Assembly (NCBI GenBank): GCA_020744425.1
Contig: JAGMUV010000020.1
Span: forward strand, 620,001 to 684,000
Source: Dactylonectria macrodidyma
Lineage: Eukaryota > Ascomycota > Sordariomycetes > Hypocreales > Nectriaceae
Length of the DNA: 64,000 nucleotides
Direction: 5' to 3'
This document shows, one piece after another, positions 42,286-54,518 of this stretch (position 1 is the first letter of the stretch; every line of letters starts with the position of its first letter). Under the pieces are notes generated by a model that did not search any database, had not been told where the DNA came from, and was given only the letters and a program-made list of their open reading frames with translations. The position numbers and the translations under genes were made by a program.

Positions 42286-43968
42286 ATGGCTAGTTTGCCC
42301 GATTTAGAGAAGACTATGTCGTCAAAGCCAAAGAATAGCGATATTCAATCCGTTCGAGATATTCAATCCGTCCGAGAAGGGACCGCTAGCCGCCTAAGCA
42401 ATGGTCCACTGGCATGTTTGCGCAAGATCCTGTTCGGGTCTGCCGAGTCACGCGGCATTGATCCCGTGCCGGTCGAGGAGAGGACTGACAAACATGGCTA
42501 TTCGCTGTTCACTCTGTGGTTTACAGCAAACTGCTCGCTCTTACCGTGGGTTGACCATCCATTCCTTATATCGAGTAGCCCACTGACCCAGGAAATAGCA
42601 TCAGCACGGGGATGGCAGGCACAATCGTTTTTGGACTATCACTTGAAGTTGCGTCCGTGATCATTGTGCTTTCGACTCTTCTTTTCATGTTTCCCGTAGC
42701 TTGGATGGGCATGATGGGACCCAAAACGGGGCTACGCCAGATCATTCAGACTCGCTACTACTTTGGGTATGATACTGTCCTTGTCTTCCAAAAAATGACA
42801 AGCATGTTAACAAATGGTTGTGAAGTTTCTACCTAGTGCTTATTATCGCGCTCCTCCAACTAGCTACCCTAGCTGGATACACCATACTTACATCGATTGT
42901 CGGTGGCCAAACGCTGGCAGCACTGTCGAGCGGATCTCTAAGTGAGAAAGGTGGTATTGCCATTATCAGCCTCTGTGCCCTTCCTGTCTCTTTCATGGGG
43001 TATCGATTTCTGCACTACTTCGAGTCGTACTCATGGATTCCTTCTGTGATTGCTATTGTCGTCACTGTCGGCGTTGGAGGCAAACACCTATCTCAGCAAA
43101 TGGAAACGAGCACGCCGGCGGTTCGGCCAGTGCTGACTTTCATGTCCCTCTGTGCGAGTTTGAGTCTCTCATGGGCAGCTCTTGTTTCCGACTTCTCAGT
43201 TTACATTAGCCCAAGCGTCCCACGGTCAGTATGCCCGGTTCCCTAAAGTCCTCAACTATGCTAATTGCCTCCAGGTACAAGATCTTCTTTTATGTCTATG
43301 CCGGGTACTGCATTCCCTCCATTCTTTTGCTGGTTCTGGGGGCCGCCATTGGCGGTGCTGTACCTAATGTCGCCGCATGGAATGACGCCAACAATGCTTA
43401 TTCAGTTGGCGGTGTCATGTACTCCATGGTATCGTCAGTTGGGGGTTTTGGAAAATTCATCGCCGTCTTATTGGCACTCTCAGTTGTCAGCCTTAATGCG
43501 TGCTCCCTGTACTCACTTTCCATCAGCCTGCAGTCTCTACACCCTGTCCTCCTCCGCGTACCACGATATGCCTACTCTATCGTTGTCGCTGCCATTGTCG
43601 TTGGAGTGTCAATTGCTGCGGCTGCTAACTTCTATGCCTCACTTTCCAACTTCCTGGGCGTTGTCGGCTATTGGACTGCTAGTTACGCTGGAATTTCCAT
43701 CATGGAACATCATTGGTTCCGTAAGGGCGACTATTCATCCTATAACCCACAGCATTGGAACGTTCCAGCGGAGCTCCCATCGGGGGTGGCGGCGGTAGCT
43801 GCCCTTTTATTGAGCTTCGGTTTGATTGTACCTTCCATGGACGCTGTTTGGTACGTTGGGATGTTTGCGTCCAAAATCGGTGATGTTGGTATCGAGGTGG
43901 GATTTTGCATCAGTTCATTCTTGTATTTCGTTTTCAGAACGTTGGAACTCCGCCTGACTCGGAAGTGA
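42286..43968 (+). CDS. purine/cytosine permease (NCS1 family, Fcy2-like)
   Basis: A plasma-membrane nucleobase:cation symporter of the NCS1/Fcy2 family, 506 residues. Exons 42286-42545, 42599-42766, 42826-43224 and 43275-43968; the total is a multiple of three. The N-terminal cytosolic part ends RGIDPVPVEERTDKHGYSLFTLWF, the hallmark entry to helix 1. Then come SLLPISTGMAGTIVFGLSL, GPKTGLRQIIQTRYYFG and ATLAGYTILTSIVGGQTLAALS, all conserved NCS1 blocks, with about twelve hydrophobic segments in total. The second intron ends at GTGAAG (42825), not at the later CTAG; the earlier site restores the frame. Family members import adenine, guanine, hypoxanthine or cytosine; in this cluster it might import a related N-heterocycle, which is inference. 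Confidence 0.9.
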
Positions 43969-44560
43969 CATGGCGGAGATGTTGTTAACAACAACTCACC
44001 GCACTTCAGCAAGTAGTAAGGCGAACATTTATATTAAGATCTACGTATTGAAATGCTGTACCTGTGTGTTTCTTTACTTATTCAAGATGTAACATGATAC
44101 CCCTCTTTGTGCTTCTTCCTTATGACGGGCTTCCCCAAGATCGGGGTATGGCTGGAATACTGTCCGCCATGCGGCTGCGAACAACTATCATGGACAAATG
44201 TTTTTTAATGATATGCTTCTACATTATTCGTAGAAACTCGTCCTGATTGGCATCTGTGATTAGAACATCCTTGGAAGTTGGAAGAAAGCCGTTCTTTTGA
44301 AGGTGTAACTACTTGATGTTACAAGTGGATATTATGCTCGGTGCCAAACATTTAGAAGACAACATGTCGCTCCTTTCAACTTGCCTCGTACGCCGTTGGT
44401 TGTTTTCCTGGCGTGCAACCAACATCTCTTTGAGCAACTAGGTCACTATGTGATAGTAATATAACAGTCTCTCCAGCATAATTCTAAAACACCAGTAATA
44501 ATTATAACTTAAGCTACTATAACTAGGAAAACAATACCCTAGACATGGTTGCATATCTAC
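43969..44560. other. intergenic stretch between convergent genes
   Basis: 0.6 kb of 3' flanks of the permease and DUF3237 genes. It contains a near-motif CTCGGTGCCAAA at 44338, which is not symmetrical. No gene. Confidence 0.45.
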
Positions 44561-45141
44561 CTAATTGGTTACCTCGTAGATCTCATACTCAACTGCCTGG
44601 GTGCCATCCTCTCCCTTCCACCAATGTCCACGGCCAATGAACATGCTTGTAGTCATCCACTGATATTTCTCGCCTATCGGAAAAAATTCGTTACCCCGGG
44701 CGACTCATGGGAAGCGGAATTGAACCTACTGCTTGTCTCGAAATTTGGTTGCGACCACCAGTGATGGTCACCAGCCTTCGTTGTCTTCGCGTCAGGAGAG
44801 AAGGTCTGAAACAATTCGGCGTGTTTGTCCAATCCCAGATAACCAATGTAGTGAATGAAGAAGCCGTCATCCTCCTCTGTGGTACCGTGGGTCCGCACGT
44901 CAAGATGGGCCACGCCAGTCGCCTCGTCGACAAGGAGCCAGTCGCTTCCTCCTGGAAACAACTCAACATCAAGGCCTTCAGCCCTGGTGCCTGGAACACC
45001 CTTGAGAAAACCGCCTGACAGAGGAGCGAGTTGTCGAATAGCGCCGCCACGATGCTTTCCAGCCGCGCCGCTCTTGAGGCCCATGTGCGCGCGAAGGTTA
45101 AGAACATGAGTTAGCTTAGGAAGGGCCGGAGGTGACGCCAT
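44561..45141 (-). CDS. DUF3237 family protein
   Basis: A 174-residue protein of the DUF3237/UPF0311 family, small beta-barrel proteins common in bacterial and fungal catabolic clusters, with no established reaction. Exons 45141-44730 and 44673-44561, with a 56-nt intron GTAGGT...CGATAG. Seen: HVLNLRAHMG at the start, RQLAPLSGGFLKGVPGTRAEGLDVELFPGGSDWLLVDEATGVAHLDVRTHGTTEEDDGFF (conserved GG-x-F-x-G...PGG-x-DW) and ending MFIGRGHWWKGEDGTQAVEYEIYEV. Without the intron the frame stops early in a non-homologous tail, so the spliced form is preferred. It is divergent from the lactonase-fold gene, with one palindrome between them, which suggests co-regulation. Confidence 0.83.
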
Positions 45142-45378
45142 CTTGAGGAGTATCAGAGAGCTTGCGGAGGTAAATGTGAAATAATGACTGTGGCACGATA
45201 TCTTTGACAATGGGCGACGGCTTTCGAGATAAAGAATCCTATAGAGCAGTCGTAACTCGATCGCTAAATATGAACATCAGCGCCGTCTGAGCTCCCCCCT
45301 CTTGCGTTCTAGACCTCACCTCTCCGAAGCTAGCTAGTATCCGACTGGAATGTCCTTTGCGGGGTGCAGACGCCACAT

Positions 45379-45390
45379 TTCGGCGCCGAG
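45379..45390. promoter_or_regulatory. cluster palindrome TTCGGCGCCGAG in a divergent promoter
   Basis: It lies between the DUF3237 ATG (238 bp away) and the lactonase-fold ATG (192 bp away), positioned to serve both. Confidence 0.68.
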
Positions 45391-45581
45391 CGGCCTTGCC
45401 CCGTGTGACTTGTTTCCCCGCATCATTGAGTCGTTCGCCGAATCCTGGACCGAGACGTTGACAGATGCATCTCTCCAACGCTTGGTGACTTTAGTATATG
45501 ACTCTTTCATTTCTTGCTATAACGTACATTACCTTAACTTGCTTTCTATTTCAACACTGCATCTACCTCGCTAGCGCTGAC

Positions 45582-46625
45582 ATGTCTGAGACAACAGGAT
45601 TCGCCTCCGCCGCCATACCAGCTTTTAAATGCCCACCTGGTACCAAGGTTCATCTATTGAACCTGGGTATTTTGCGCGGCGATGAGAGCTGGTCAGTTCA
45701 TGTCTTCTGAGGTGTACATTTTCTCTCGAAATCTCATTGGCTGATATCCGACCAGGTTTCTTCAGGGTGCCAATGCCGCGTCAGGGAGCAATCCTAATCC
45801 AGAGAACAAATGGAGAGACCTGATTTCTCTCGCAGTCCTCGTGGACCATCCTCAGGCCGGTCTGTTACTGTTCGAAACTGGGTGTGCTGAGGACCTGGAT
45901 GTGGTACGTAGCCTCCCGTGAACCTTTTCGTCTATGAAATACTAACTACTTCAGAAATGGGGGGCGCCGCTCACCGATGTCTTTCCTCGAGTCGTTTACA
46001 ACGAGGAGCACAAACTTCCCAACGCCATTAAGGCTGCCGGATATGACATCAAAGATGTCAAAGCCGTCATTTTTGGTCACCTACACCTCGACCATGCTGG
46101 AGGCTTGGAGCACTTCATTGGCACAGACGTTCCTAGTAAGCACTAAAGACACTTCGGCCTGCTTCTGACAGTTTCTAATTCACATATCCTCGAATAGTTT
46201 ATGTCCACGAAGAGGAGTTCAAGCATGCATGTTGGGCAGCTGGGACTGGCGCTGATGCTGCTCTTTACTTGGCTAATTATCTTAGCCTCGACAATCTGAA
46301 GTGGCGAACGTTCTCGGATGAACATGTCGACCTGTTTCAGGGCATTACTCTTCACCTTACCCCAGGTCATACTCCTGGACTATGCATCATGCAGGTGAAC
46401 TTAGACAGGGATGGAACCTTCATTTTCACGACAGACCACTACCATGTTAAAGAGAATCACACGCTACGCCATCCGCAGGGCTTCCTGGCACGAGAGCATA
46501 GCTCTTGGATCCGTTCATCGGAAAGGGTGGAGCGCCTACAGCGCCTATTCAACGCCACTCTTGTCTATGGTCATGATCTAGAGGTAGCGGACGCGTTAAT
46601 CAAGGCAAAACCTTATTATGAATAG
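45582..46625 (+). CDS. metallo-beta-lactamase-fold hydrolase (AHL-lactonase-like)
   Basis: A 288-residue zinc hydrolase. Exons 45582-45691, 45756-45903, 45955-46135 and 46198-46625. The metal-binding HxHxDH is seen as IFGHLHLDHAGGLEHF at about residues 130-145. Later ligands are GHTPG in LHLTPGHTPGLCIMQV and the Asp in FIFTTDHYHV, with a terminal His in VYGHD. Length and the sequence around LLFETGCAED resemble the N-acyl-homoserine-lactone lactonase group, which opens lactone rings; related fungal proteins open lactams or lactones of plant or microbial compounds. In this cluster it is the best candidate for an entry or ring-opening step, but the substrate is unknown. Confidence 0.88.
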
Positions 46626-47700
46626 TAATTTATAAGCTGGTTTGCCATTAAACAAATGGATATTAGAATGAAGCTTGAAAACACCACTCATCACAGATTT
46701 ACCCGTATGTGATTAGATTTGCTGTTTCGTGTAGGTTCAATTATTTATTCAACCACCTGTCATGGTTACTTACGTTTCATATGAGGAAAGGCATAATGGA
46801 GATACGGTCCACTATATCTGATCATTCTTCTCCGGACGATGTTGTTTTGTGGCTTAACCCATGTTGTCAACATGTCCGCCTTCCTAGGGCTGAAGAATGA
46901 GTGATAAGAGAAATTAAGATGACATGTTTAAGATGACAATAGTGGGTGGCCGTGGGCATTTTAGCCCAAACGGTTATCAGATTTGTGTACAGGATAGTTT
47001 GATCCACATGCGAGACCGGATTGAAATGTATCCATTGTGCGCTATGCGTAGAAATAGTATAATGATGCAGTCTCACGATCCTAGCCAATAGTTTGCCAGG
47101 TCGAAGACGAGTGGGGCTGTGGGCTATCAGGCCCACTAGAGACAGACTTTGCTGGCACTTAGGATACGATATTACGCTACCATTCCTTCCAATAAAGCTA
47201 TGGGAACTCTACCTTGGGACTATTGGAAATAGAGAAGTGGTTTGACGGGGGTGTTTTCTAACAGTTTTCTTGCTGTTACCTTTGCTTATAGTCGCTTAAT
47301 ATGACAAGGTTCCGAAAGCAAGACAAGTATGTATAAGAATCGACATGCCCAATTCAAATGCCTTTGTGCTATTACGAAACTTTGACGGTCTTGTATGTAA
47401 TGTTGGCCTTGGGGAACCTCAATTGTATACATCAACCAATCTATGAATAAATTTAACCTAGTCAGATTCAGACTCAAGGGTCTAGAAGTTTGATGCACCT
47501 TGATGAATCTTTGAAATTGGCGAAAAGAAATTGCTCTTTGAGCCACAAAAAGGATAAGTTATAGTGACGTGGTCATCTCTGACCACCGGCCACAGTCTCC
47601 ATCATGCTGTGGCAGGGCTACGAGCTGCTGAACCAGCATTGTGAACCACGACAGGATGTCCGACGCCGTCCTCGATGTGCTAAATTGAATCTCAGTCATC
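46626..47700. other. intergenic stretch between convergent genes
   Basis: About 1.1 kb between the 3' ends of the lactonase-fold gene and the MFS gene. Short frames only, moderately AT-rich. No cluster motif. Confidence 0.45.
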
Positions 47701-49692
47701 TTACCAAAGGTATTTTGGGGATGTCCATCTTACCTCCCCAGTCCGCTTTTCGAGGTCATGGGAGCTGTCACTGCTTCCTGCATATACTTCATCTCCAAGA
47801 CTTGCCGCGATCTCTTCGAGAGTCAATCCCTTTGTCTCGGGAAACTGCCAGAGAACCGGCAATCCGGCGGCGGGAACAATGATAAACATTAGATAGAACC
47901 TCCAGCCAACCTCCGCAAAAGCGGTTGCGGCCACCTGAGTCAGAACTATGAAAAGACGTTTAGCATCGAGGAGGTTCATTGATTACATGGAGCTTGGATA
48001 CTTACGTAACGTCATTCCAAAAAGCGTACCGATAGATGCGGCTACGCCCTGAGAGCGCATTTGGGTCGGGAAAATCTCCGAACAGTATACGTATGATACT
48101 GCGTCGACGCAGCTTGCATAAAATGTGACCCAGAGAAATAGGACGACAATACACATGATTTTCCCAGCCTCGTTGTCTGACCCTGCATAGGTAGAAAAGA
48201 GTCCAGTAAACACAGAAAGCATAGCGACAAGACCAACCTGGAGTCATTAGTTTGAGACAGACCGCGGTTAGGTTTTTATTGAGGTCTTACAATGCCGATA
48301 ATGAGAAGTCGGACACGGCCGACGCGATCCACAATCATGCTCGAGACAACGTTCAATACCGATGCCCAACTGAGATAGACGGCATAGAGTAAAAGGGGTC
48401 GATAGCCAGTCTGGCCAACGCTCTCCCATAACATAATCTGTTAAGAGTGTAAGATAGCATTACGGGCGTGAAGCAATTAATAAGGCGCATACGTACCTGG
48501 TAGTTATTCACGACCAGAATTCCCGTGCTTTGGGTAATGAACCTAAACGAGAGACATGAGAACTTTAACACCATCACGAGGTGTAGGAGCGAAACATACT
48601 GAACGAATATGCCGATGAAGAATCGTTTCCTGTTTGGCTTGCTCTTTAGAAGTTTGATAATACTCTCGTTTTGTGAGTGCATCTCTAATTGTTGTGAAAT
48701 TTGAGCGAACTCGGTATGCGCTAGCTCATGGTCCGTTTCACCCGGCTTCTTGTGTAGGCGCTCAAGGATCTGGAGGGCTTTATCTCTTCTTCCTTTCATG
48801 ATGAGCCAACGGGGGGATTCCGGAACCCATGGAGTAGCGAGCCCGAGTATACCAGGCGCGATAACTGCGGGATGAACCGGGTTAGCACATTTCCGCGTTG
48901 ATATATGACGATAGAGCACACCTTGCAGTGCCAGGCAGAGGCGCCACTGAATCTGTGGGTTGGTCTCAAAGTAACTTCCAAAGCCAGTCCAGGCAGAGGC
49001 GGACTTGAAGACAGAGTCAATTAGCCTTAGGATACGAACTCAGTCATACGGGATTACTCACATATCCAGAAACAAGAAAAATACCATGTGTGCTAACCAG
49101 CTTGCCGCGGCTCTCTGCTGGCGAGATTTCGGACTGGTAGACGGGAATGGTGGCATTGATCATTCCAGCGCTTGTCAAAATAACCAAATCAGTTGAAGAA
49201 CAGGAACGTTAAGGATCATAAAGCTTACGCGATCCCATTGAAGAATCTACCAACGAGGAACATGGCGATGTGAACTGAGGCAGCCTGGATGATAGCGGAA
49301 ACGACGGCCAGCACACAGATGACCTGTATGGCGCCGACTCGCCCGGTCTTGTCAGAGATCCAGGGGACAGCTATACAACCAAGGAGGCCACCACCAGCGA
49401 ATAGGCCATTGGCAGCTAGTTCAAGGTCAGCGGTTAGCTGTGCTTCTTCCATCATTTTGGAGGCCTAGGTGATCATAGTTTGGTGTTGGAGTCATTCGCT
49501 CGACGAGGTCAGGAACATACCTCCAATGATGGGAGCTGAGTCTTTGCCCGTGAGAGTGAGGTCAAAGTACTCGAAGAATGATGGAAGACCAAAAATACAA
49601 CCGATGACAGCTGAATTGAAGCCATAGGTGAACGAACCCAGGCCGCTGGTTAGAACGGCCAGGAAGTTGTACACGCTACTGCCTGCAACCAT
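47701..49692 (-). CDS. MFS sugar-porter family transporter
   Basis: A 12-helix plasma-membrane transporter of the sugar porter family (hexose/lactose permease-like), 494 residues. Nine exons: 49692-49521, 49415-49229, 49170-49062, 49003-48922, 48864-48600, 48542-48497, 48437-48291, 48237-48006 and 47945-47701; lengths sum to a multiple of three. Hallmarks: AVPWISDKTGRVGAIQV (G-R-x-x-x motif after helix 2), MFLVGRFFNGIAAGM, PVYQSEISPAESRGKLV, PWVPESPRWLIMKGR (PESPR), MIVDRVGRVRLLIIGI and QFPETKGLTLEEI (PETKG). These motifs are typical of proton-coupled uptake of sugars or related polar compounds. It is divergent from regulator 2 across a shared palindrome, so it is probably the uptake system of the pathway. 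Confidence 0.92.
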
Positions 49693-49927
49693 GATTGGAG
49701 GCGGATGGGGCGGAGTAGTTGCTAGAGCTCGGTGACGCAGAAAGATGCAAGGCGTTGAAGTTTGATAAACTTACAAGAATAATACCTGAATGCGAAGCCT
49801 TTATCTATCTACATTCAACCCCGGGGCGCCAAGAGGCGAATAGGCATACCCCTTGATGGTAGTCTATGCGTCCGTCTGATCAGCTCCGCGGGCCAGATTT
49901 CCCCACGGGGTTGAGATGCAACATGAG

Positions 49928-49939
49928 CTCGGCGCCGAA
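49928..49939. promoter_or_regulatory. cluster palindrome CTCGGCGCCGAA between transporter and regulator 2
   Basis: 236 bp from the MFS ATG and 307 bp from the regulator-2 ATG, in their divergent promoter. It would allow joint control of uptake and regulator. Confidence 0.68.
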
Positions 49940-50245
49940 GAAGTAGCCCGAGTCGTATACTAAAATGTGTTCACTAGGTCCAGTTTAGCTTAGCACCTGG
50001 CGCTAAGTGAAGGGTTTCCTGTTCATTTCCCCGCACTTCATGCTATGATGCTGGTACTTCTCGTCACGCTAGCGACCTCCTTGCTTGAGGTGCGCTCGGA
50101 AGACTGCCGCGAGCCAGTGGGTGGCAACTAGTGGATGGGGTTTGTAGGGAGGGGAAGCGGAGAGTTGGGGCATAAGTTATGGCCATCATCCTTCGGTCCT
50201 TCGGCGAAACGATATCGTCGTGCTGCTGAGACGACGAATTTCACA

Positions 50246-53010
50246 ATGCAGCAGCCCGCCAGAAAGCCGAGAGCATGTGTGCCCTGCCATGAACGCAAGG
50301 TCCGCTGCGACCTGGCAGAGGTTGGGACGCCGTGTACGCGATGTACCGTCAAAGACCGCACACCGCATTGCGTTGTAGTAGCAAGGCCAGAAAGAAGGCA
50401 AGTGTGTATGCTCCAGCTCAGCCCCATCACTCGTCATGCTAACCAGAAATAAGGATCCTCAATGACAGCAACAAGCGCAAGACAAGCACAAACAGCGCCG
50501 AGAGTGTACGCCGAGCACCAAACCTGGCTGCCAACAAACCGTCGGCGGACAGACTTTCGGCGGACAGGACTTCGGCGGATGCGGGTCGCGAACGTGAGGC
50601 ACATGATGCCCTTATGACCATGGCTCGAGTAAGTGTAATTGTGGCATGACCATTGGCACAGGGTGAAGATAGCTCACGCAAGCAAAGACGCCTACGTCGT
50701 TCGAGTCTAGGGATGCTGTCACTGAAAACGTTACTTCACCGCAGGCTCCGAACCGAGCCTCACCTTTGACGAATAGCTCCGGCCAGTCGTCGAATCGGCC
50801 CTCTGCCTCCTCCCACTTGGTAGACCCACGTCCGCAGTACTCGACATCTGAGGATGATGGTCCTCTCCAAACCTTGTGCCGCATGGCTGACAACGAGGCC
50901 GTCATTTTGAGCCCCGTTTCCACGGGCAAGACGGAGCAGCAATCCCGCCGAATATTCGAGTACTATAGCGACTTTAACGCACTAACTGTGTTAAACGAGG
51001 CCATCGGACAGCAGAGCCAGCGCCGGCTCGTCCAGATCGACCTCGATGAGCCGCAGTCGACCTCAGTTATCCACCGGGAGCTCTGTCGGCTTGACGCCGT
51101 CGACAGGGCATATCTCGCTCAGCGGCGAGTGCATGATCTCCCTTCCCCCACTTGCTGGTTAGTGTTTCTTTTTCTTTCATATTTCTTCTACCTCATTCTC
51201 TATGAGGAGAGGTTTCGAGAGACGCGTCTAGGGTATCTTCCCTTCTTGTCGATGGCCGTCTTCCCTGTCTGAACTTGCAACTCATACACACAAACAACGG
51301 ACTAATCTGTATATACCTGCGACTTAGTGACTCCATGTTACAGCTTTTCTTTACCCATGTGTATCCATACACCCCCGTAGTGGACCGCGTACAGCTCGCC
51401 TACGATTTTAGCCAACAGAATTGCTCATCGTTTCTCCTGTACGCCATTTTTGCCATCACGGTCCCATATGCTCCTTCAAATCTAGTTCAGGCAATGTCAT
51501 TTGAAAGCATAACAGAAGCACAAAAAGCATTCTTCACGCGAGCACGAGTGCTCTTCGACTTTGGATGCGAGAGGGGTCAGCTTAACCTGCTTCAAGGTTC
51601 CATCTTCATGAGTTCATTCCAAAACTCCTTTGCGCCCGACAAGGACTTCAGATTTTGGTTTAATAATGCCATGCATATGGCTACCCAGATGGGCCTGCAC
51701 CGGCGGTAAGACCCATCATGGATCAACTCTAAAACGGGCCGACAACTAACCTATCTTCTCCAATTCGTTATAGCAATATTGAGCAAGATCTAGATCCAGC
51801 GATTCATAGGGTCTGCAGGCGAATATGGTGGCTTCTCTTTGTAAGGAATAACCCCGATATTGCACATCTCTGACTGACGTGACGGCGAGCCAGCAACGAG
51901 ACGTCATGTTCTCCTTGGCCGGGTTCGAAAACGTTCGTCATATCAACGACGATGAAACGAACACTAGGTTCCTGTGTGAGGATGACTGGGTGGAACTCGA
52001 AGTCCATGACGCCGTTCGAACCGCGTTACCTGTCACATCAAAAATCCAAGTGCAGTTCATGATTGAGAATTGTAAACTCGCCAAGCTAGGTAAGTCTCAT
52101 CTACATCCACAATTCCCCGCAGCCAAGCGTTCAAAGTCGCTCACAGTATTCGTCATCGTTTTGAACAAAAGGTGCCCGGTGTGTATGGCTTATACGAGCC
52201 ACAGACGGCGCACCCTCGATAGATGAAGCTCGCAAGCTCAGCGAGGACATCACTTTATGGAGGAGGGAACTGCCCTCGGAATTGCGCATGGAGAACACGT
52301 GGGAGTTGGATGAACATAATATATGGATTATCGTTATTCTAACCTTTAGCTATCGCTTAGAATGTTTGTTCTACCGGAAGTTGCGTCAGAGAGCAAATGG
52401 GACAGGCTCAGATGGTTTGGTTTGGGTTAACCAGCGTTTAGTCGGTGCCATATTTGAGTTGAGCACGTTGGTGCGCCGCGCCATGGCCCATAATATTCTG
52501 ACTGCTGGGCCACCTGCAATGTAAGTGCAAATTAGACACAGTTTCTAGAGCTACCTGGCAGAAATTCGCTAACCTCACCTGGTGGCGGATAGGATTGTCT
52601 GCACAACCCAGTTAATGGCACTGCAGATTGAAATGGCACTCGATAATGACTGCGGTAAGGCGAAGAAACAAGCTCTGAAGGCAGAGATCCATGTCATCCT
52701 CTCTTACTTGCACGAAATCGAGGAGAAGTGGATGAACGCGAAATGGGCATCGAGGGTATTTCAATGGGTAGTTCGGCATACGGGGTTACTTCTAAGTGAA
52801 CCAGGCGGACTTTCAAACCCTGATGAAGGATATGGCAACATTCGTGGCCACCAAGGCCAGTCACACCTTGATCCAATTCAGTACCCAAATTTGGCAACGA
52901 TGGAGCCAATGGAGCCATTCCCCGACAACTGGCTTCAAGACATGATCAACCATGGCATTCTCGGAGACCAAGACCAAGCCATGTTCGAAATTCTCGGGGC
53001 TCCTTTCTAG
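50246..53010 (+). CDS. Zn2Cys6 transcription factor (regulator 2, FarA/CTF1-like)
   Basis: Nine exons (50246-50403, 50454-50628, 50673-51157, 51328-51705, 51774-51840, 51894-52089, 52128-52171, 52237-52520, 52593-53010) give 734 residues. The zinc cluster is at residues 11-42: CVPCHERKVRCD, then GTPCTRC, then C after eight residues, spacing CX2CX6CX8CX2CX8C. This resembles the cutinase/fatty-acid regulator group (CTF1, FarA, FarB) with its G-x-PC-x-x-C. Exon 2 encodes three successive S-A-D units. The fungal MHR (PF04082) contains FFTHVYPYTPVVDRVQLAYDF, FLLYAIFAITVPYAP, NNAMHMATQMGLHRR and RRIWWLLFQRDVM. Several internal splice choices are set by frame, the small exons 5 and 7 least securely. 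Its position in the middle of the motif-bearing genes makes it the leading candidate for the pathway regulator. Confidence 0.83.
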
Positions 53011-53153
53011 GCTGTTGTGAGCTTCGCGGTCATGGATAAGCGCAATGTAGAAATTTACTTCTGAAGCCTACAGTTAGCGGTATTGTCGGGTCTAAACTGG
53101 GAGATAGCAAGTTGTTGAAATCAAATTCTCGGCGTGGGAGTCAGGTCTTTCGG

Positions 53154-53163
53154 CCGGTGCCGG
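53154..53163. promoter_or_regulatory. variant motif CCGGTGCCGG upstream of SDR, with CTCGGC half-sites
   Basis: CGGTGCCG core, 362 bp upstream of the SDR ATG. Between 53226 and 53271 four CTCGGC half-sites occur close together in the same orientation. These are weaker than the perfect sites elsewhere. Confidence 0.4.
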
Positions 53164-53524
53164 CGAGAGGGCGCTGAGGGAATGTGACATTCGGTTCCGC
53201 TGAGAATTTAGATGGAAATCCACGCCTCTCGGCTCAGCTTCTCGGCCTCGGCATAGTAACCTCGGCAGCGATGTCCATGCAACGGGGGTTGGCCGGCCCT
53301 ATTGCGGTAGGCGACTCAGATGTATTAGAGCTGCTCATATGAGAGAGTAGATGCGTTCACATTATAGCACCATAGCATAGCAACGCTGGTTTCAGCATTT
53401 TTATCCCCAGCTTATCCTACTTATCATTTTGCCGTTTTTGAGTCCCCCCATGACATCTTACTGTTCTATATTTGGATAAAGCCACCTCGCCATCAACCAT
53501 CAACTGCGCGAACAGAAGCAGGAA

Positions 53525-54518
53525 ATGACTGCTCCAGAACGTCCAACGCGGTCACTCAAAGGCCGAGTCGCCATCGTCACCGGCGCTGGCGCAGTTCCAG
53601 GAGGAATAGGCAATGGCCGCGCTGCAGCAATCCTGCTAGCGGAGGCCGGTTGCTCTGTCGTCTGCGCGGACCTCAAGCAAGATCTCGCTCAACACACAGT
53701 AGATACGATCTTGCAAGAGGGTCATGGCAGTGCGTTGGCCGTGTTCGGTGATGTCTCCAAAGCAGAGGACTGCAAAAATATCGTGGACGCAGCCATCGTC
53801 GCCTATGGGCGTCTCGACATCCTGGTCAACAATGTCGGCATCATGGGTCCTAAAGGCAACTCGGTGGAGGTTGACATGACTGAATTCATCAAGGCTCTCG
53901 AGATTAACGTAGGATCTATGGTGCAAATGGCCAAATACTCCATACCTCACATGATAAAGAACGAAGGCCAATGGGCTGGCAGCATCGTGAACATGGGAAG
54001 TGTGGCCGGTTTGAGAGGTGGCACGCCAAGCATTCTCTATCCGACAAGCAAGGGTGCTGTCGTCAATTTGACTCGCGCCATGGCGGCAAACCATGCCGAG
54101 CAGAGAATCCGTGTGAACTGCGTGTGCCCAGGTAAGATTCTTTTCCCTGAAACGGCGATACCTTGATCAAAACACGCAATGGACATGGCGTGCCACAATG
54201 CGATAGCGTCTTTGCTTCTTCATTTCACAGCACATTTCCAGTTTTGCTGACGCTACGAATCTAGGCATGGTCTACACCCCCATGGTGTATGGGGCCGGTA
54301 CCAGTATGGATGAGACGGAGAGAGCAGCCCGCAGGGCAAGGAGCCTCCTGGGCACCGAGGGCAATGGCTGGGATGTTGGAGCTGCAATCCGGTTCTTAGC
54401 AGGTGACGAGGCTCGTTGGTTGACTGGTGTAATTCTTCCGGTCGACGCGGGCACGACGGCGGCCACGGGCATCGGAATGCAGGGACATCACACCTCAACG
54501 AGTTTGCCCAAACAGTAG
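53525..54518 (+). CDS. short-chain dehydrogenase/reductase (classical SDR)
   Basis: An NAD(P)-dependent oxidoreductase of 286 residues. Exons 53525-54131 and 54265-54518, with a 133-nt intron. Cofactor motif: AIVTGAGAVPGGIGNGRAAA (TGxxxxxxGIG) at about residues 17-36; CADLKQDL after beta-2 has an acidic Asp, favouring NAD(H). NNVG (DILVNNVGIMG) is followed by the catalytic Ser in IVNMGSVAG and the YPTSK (YxxxK) active site. The C-terminal GVILPVDAGTTA is the usual final strand. It probably oxidises or reduces a hydroxyl/keto group of the pathway intermediate; the substrate is unknown. It is transcribed away from regulator 2. Confidence 0.92.

Noticed and set aside
42767..42840. Apparent phase mismatch at the second intron of the NCS1 permease
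   Set aside because: Using the earlier acceptor GTGAAG (42825) instead of CTAG gives correct phase and family-like sequence.
44674..44740. Unspliced DUF3237 frame ending in a non-homologous tail
   Set aside because: A GTAGGT...GATAG intron links to an exon that carries the expected family C-terminus.
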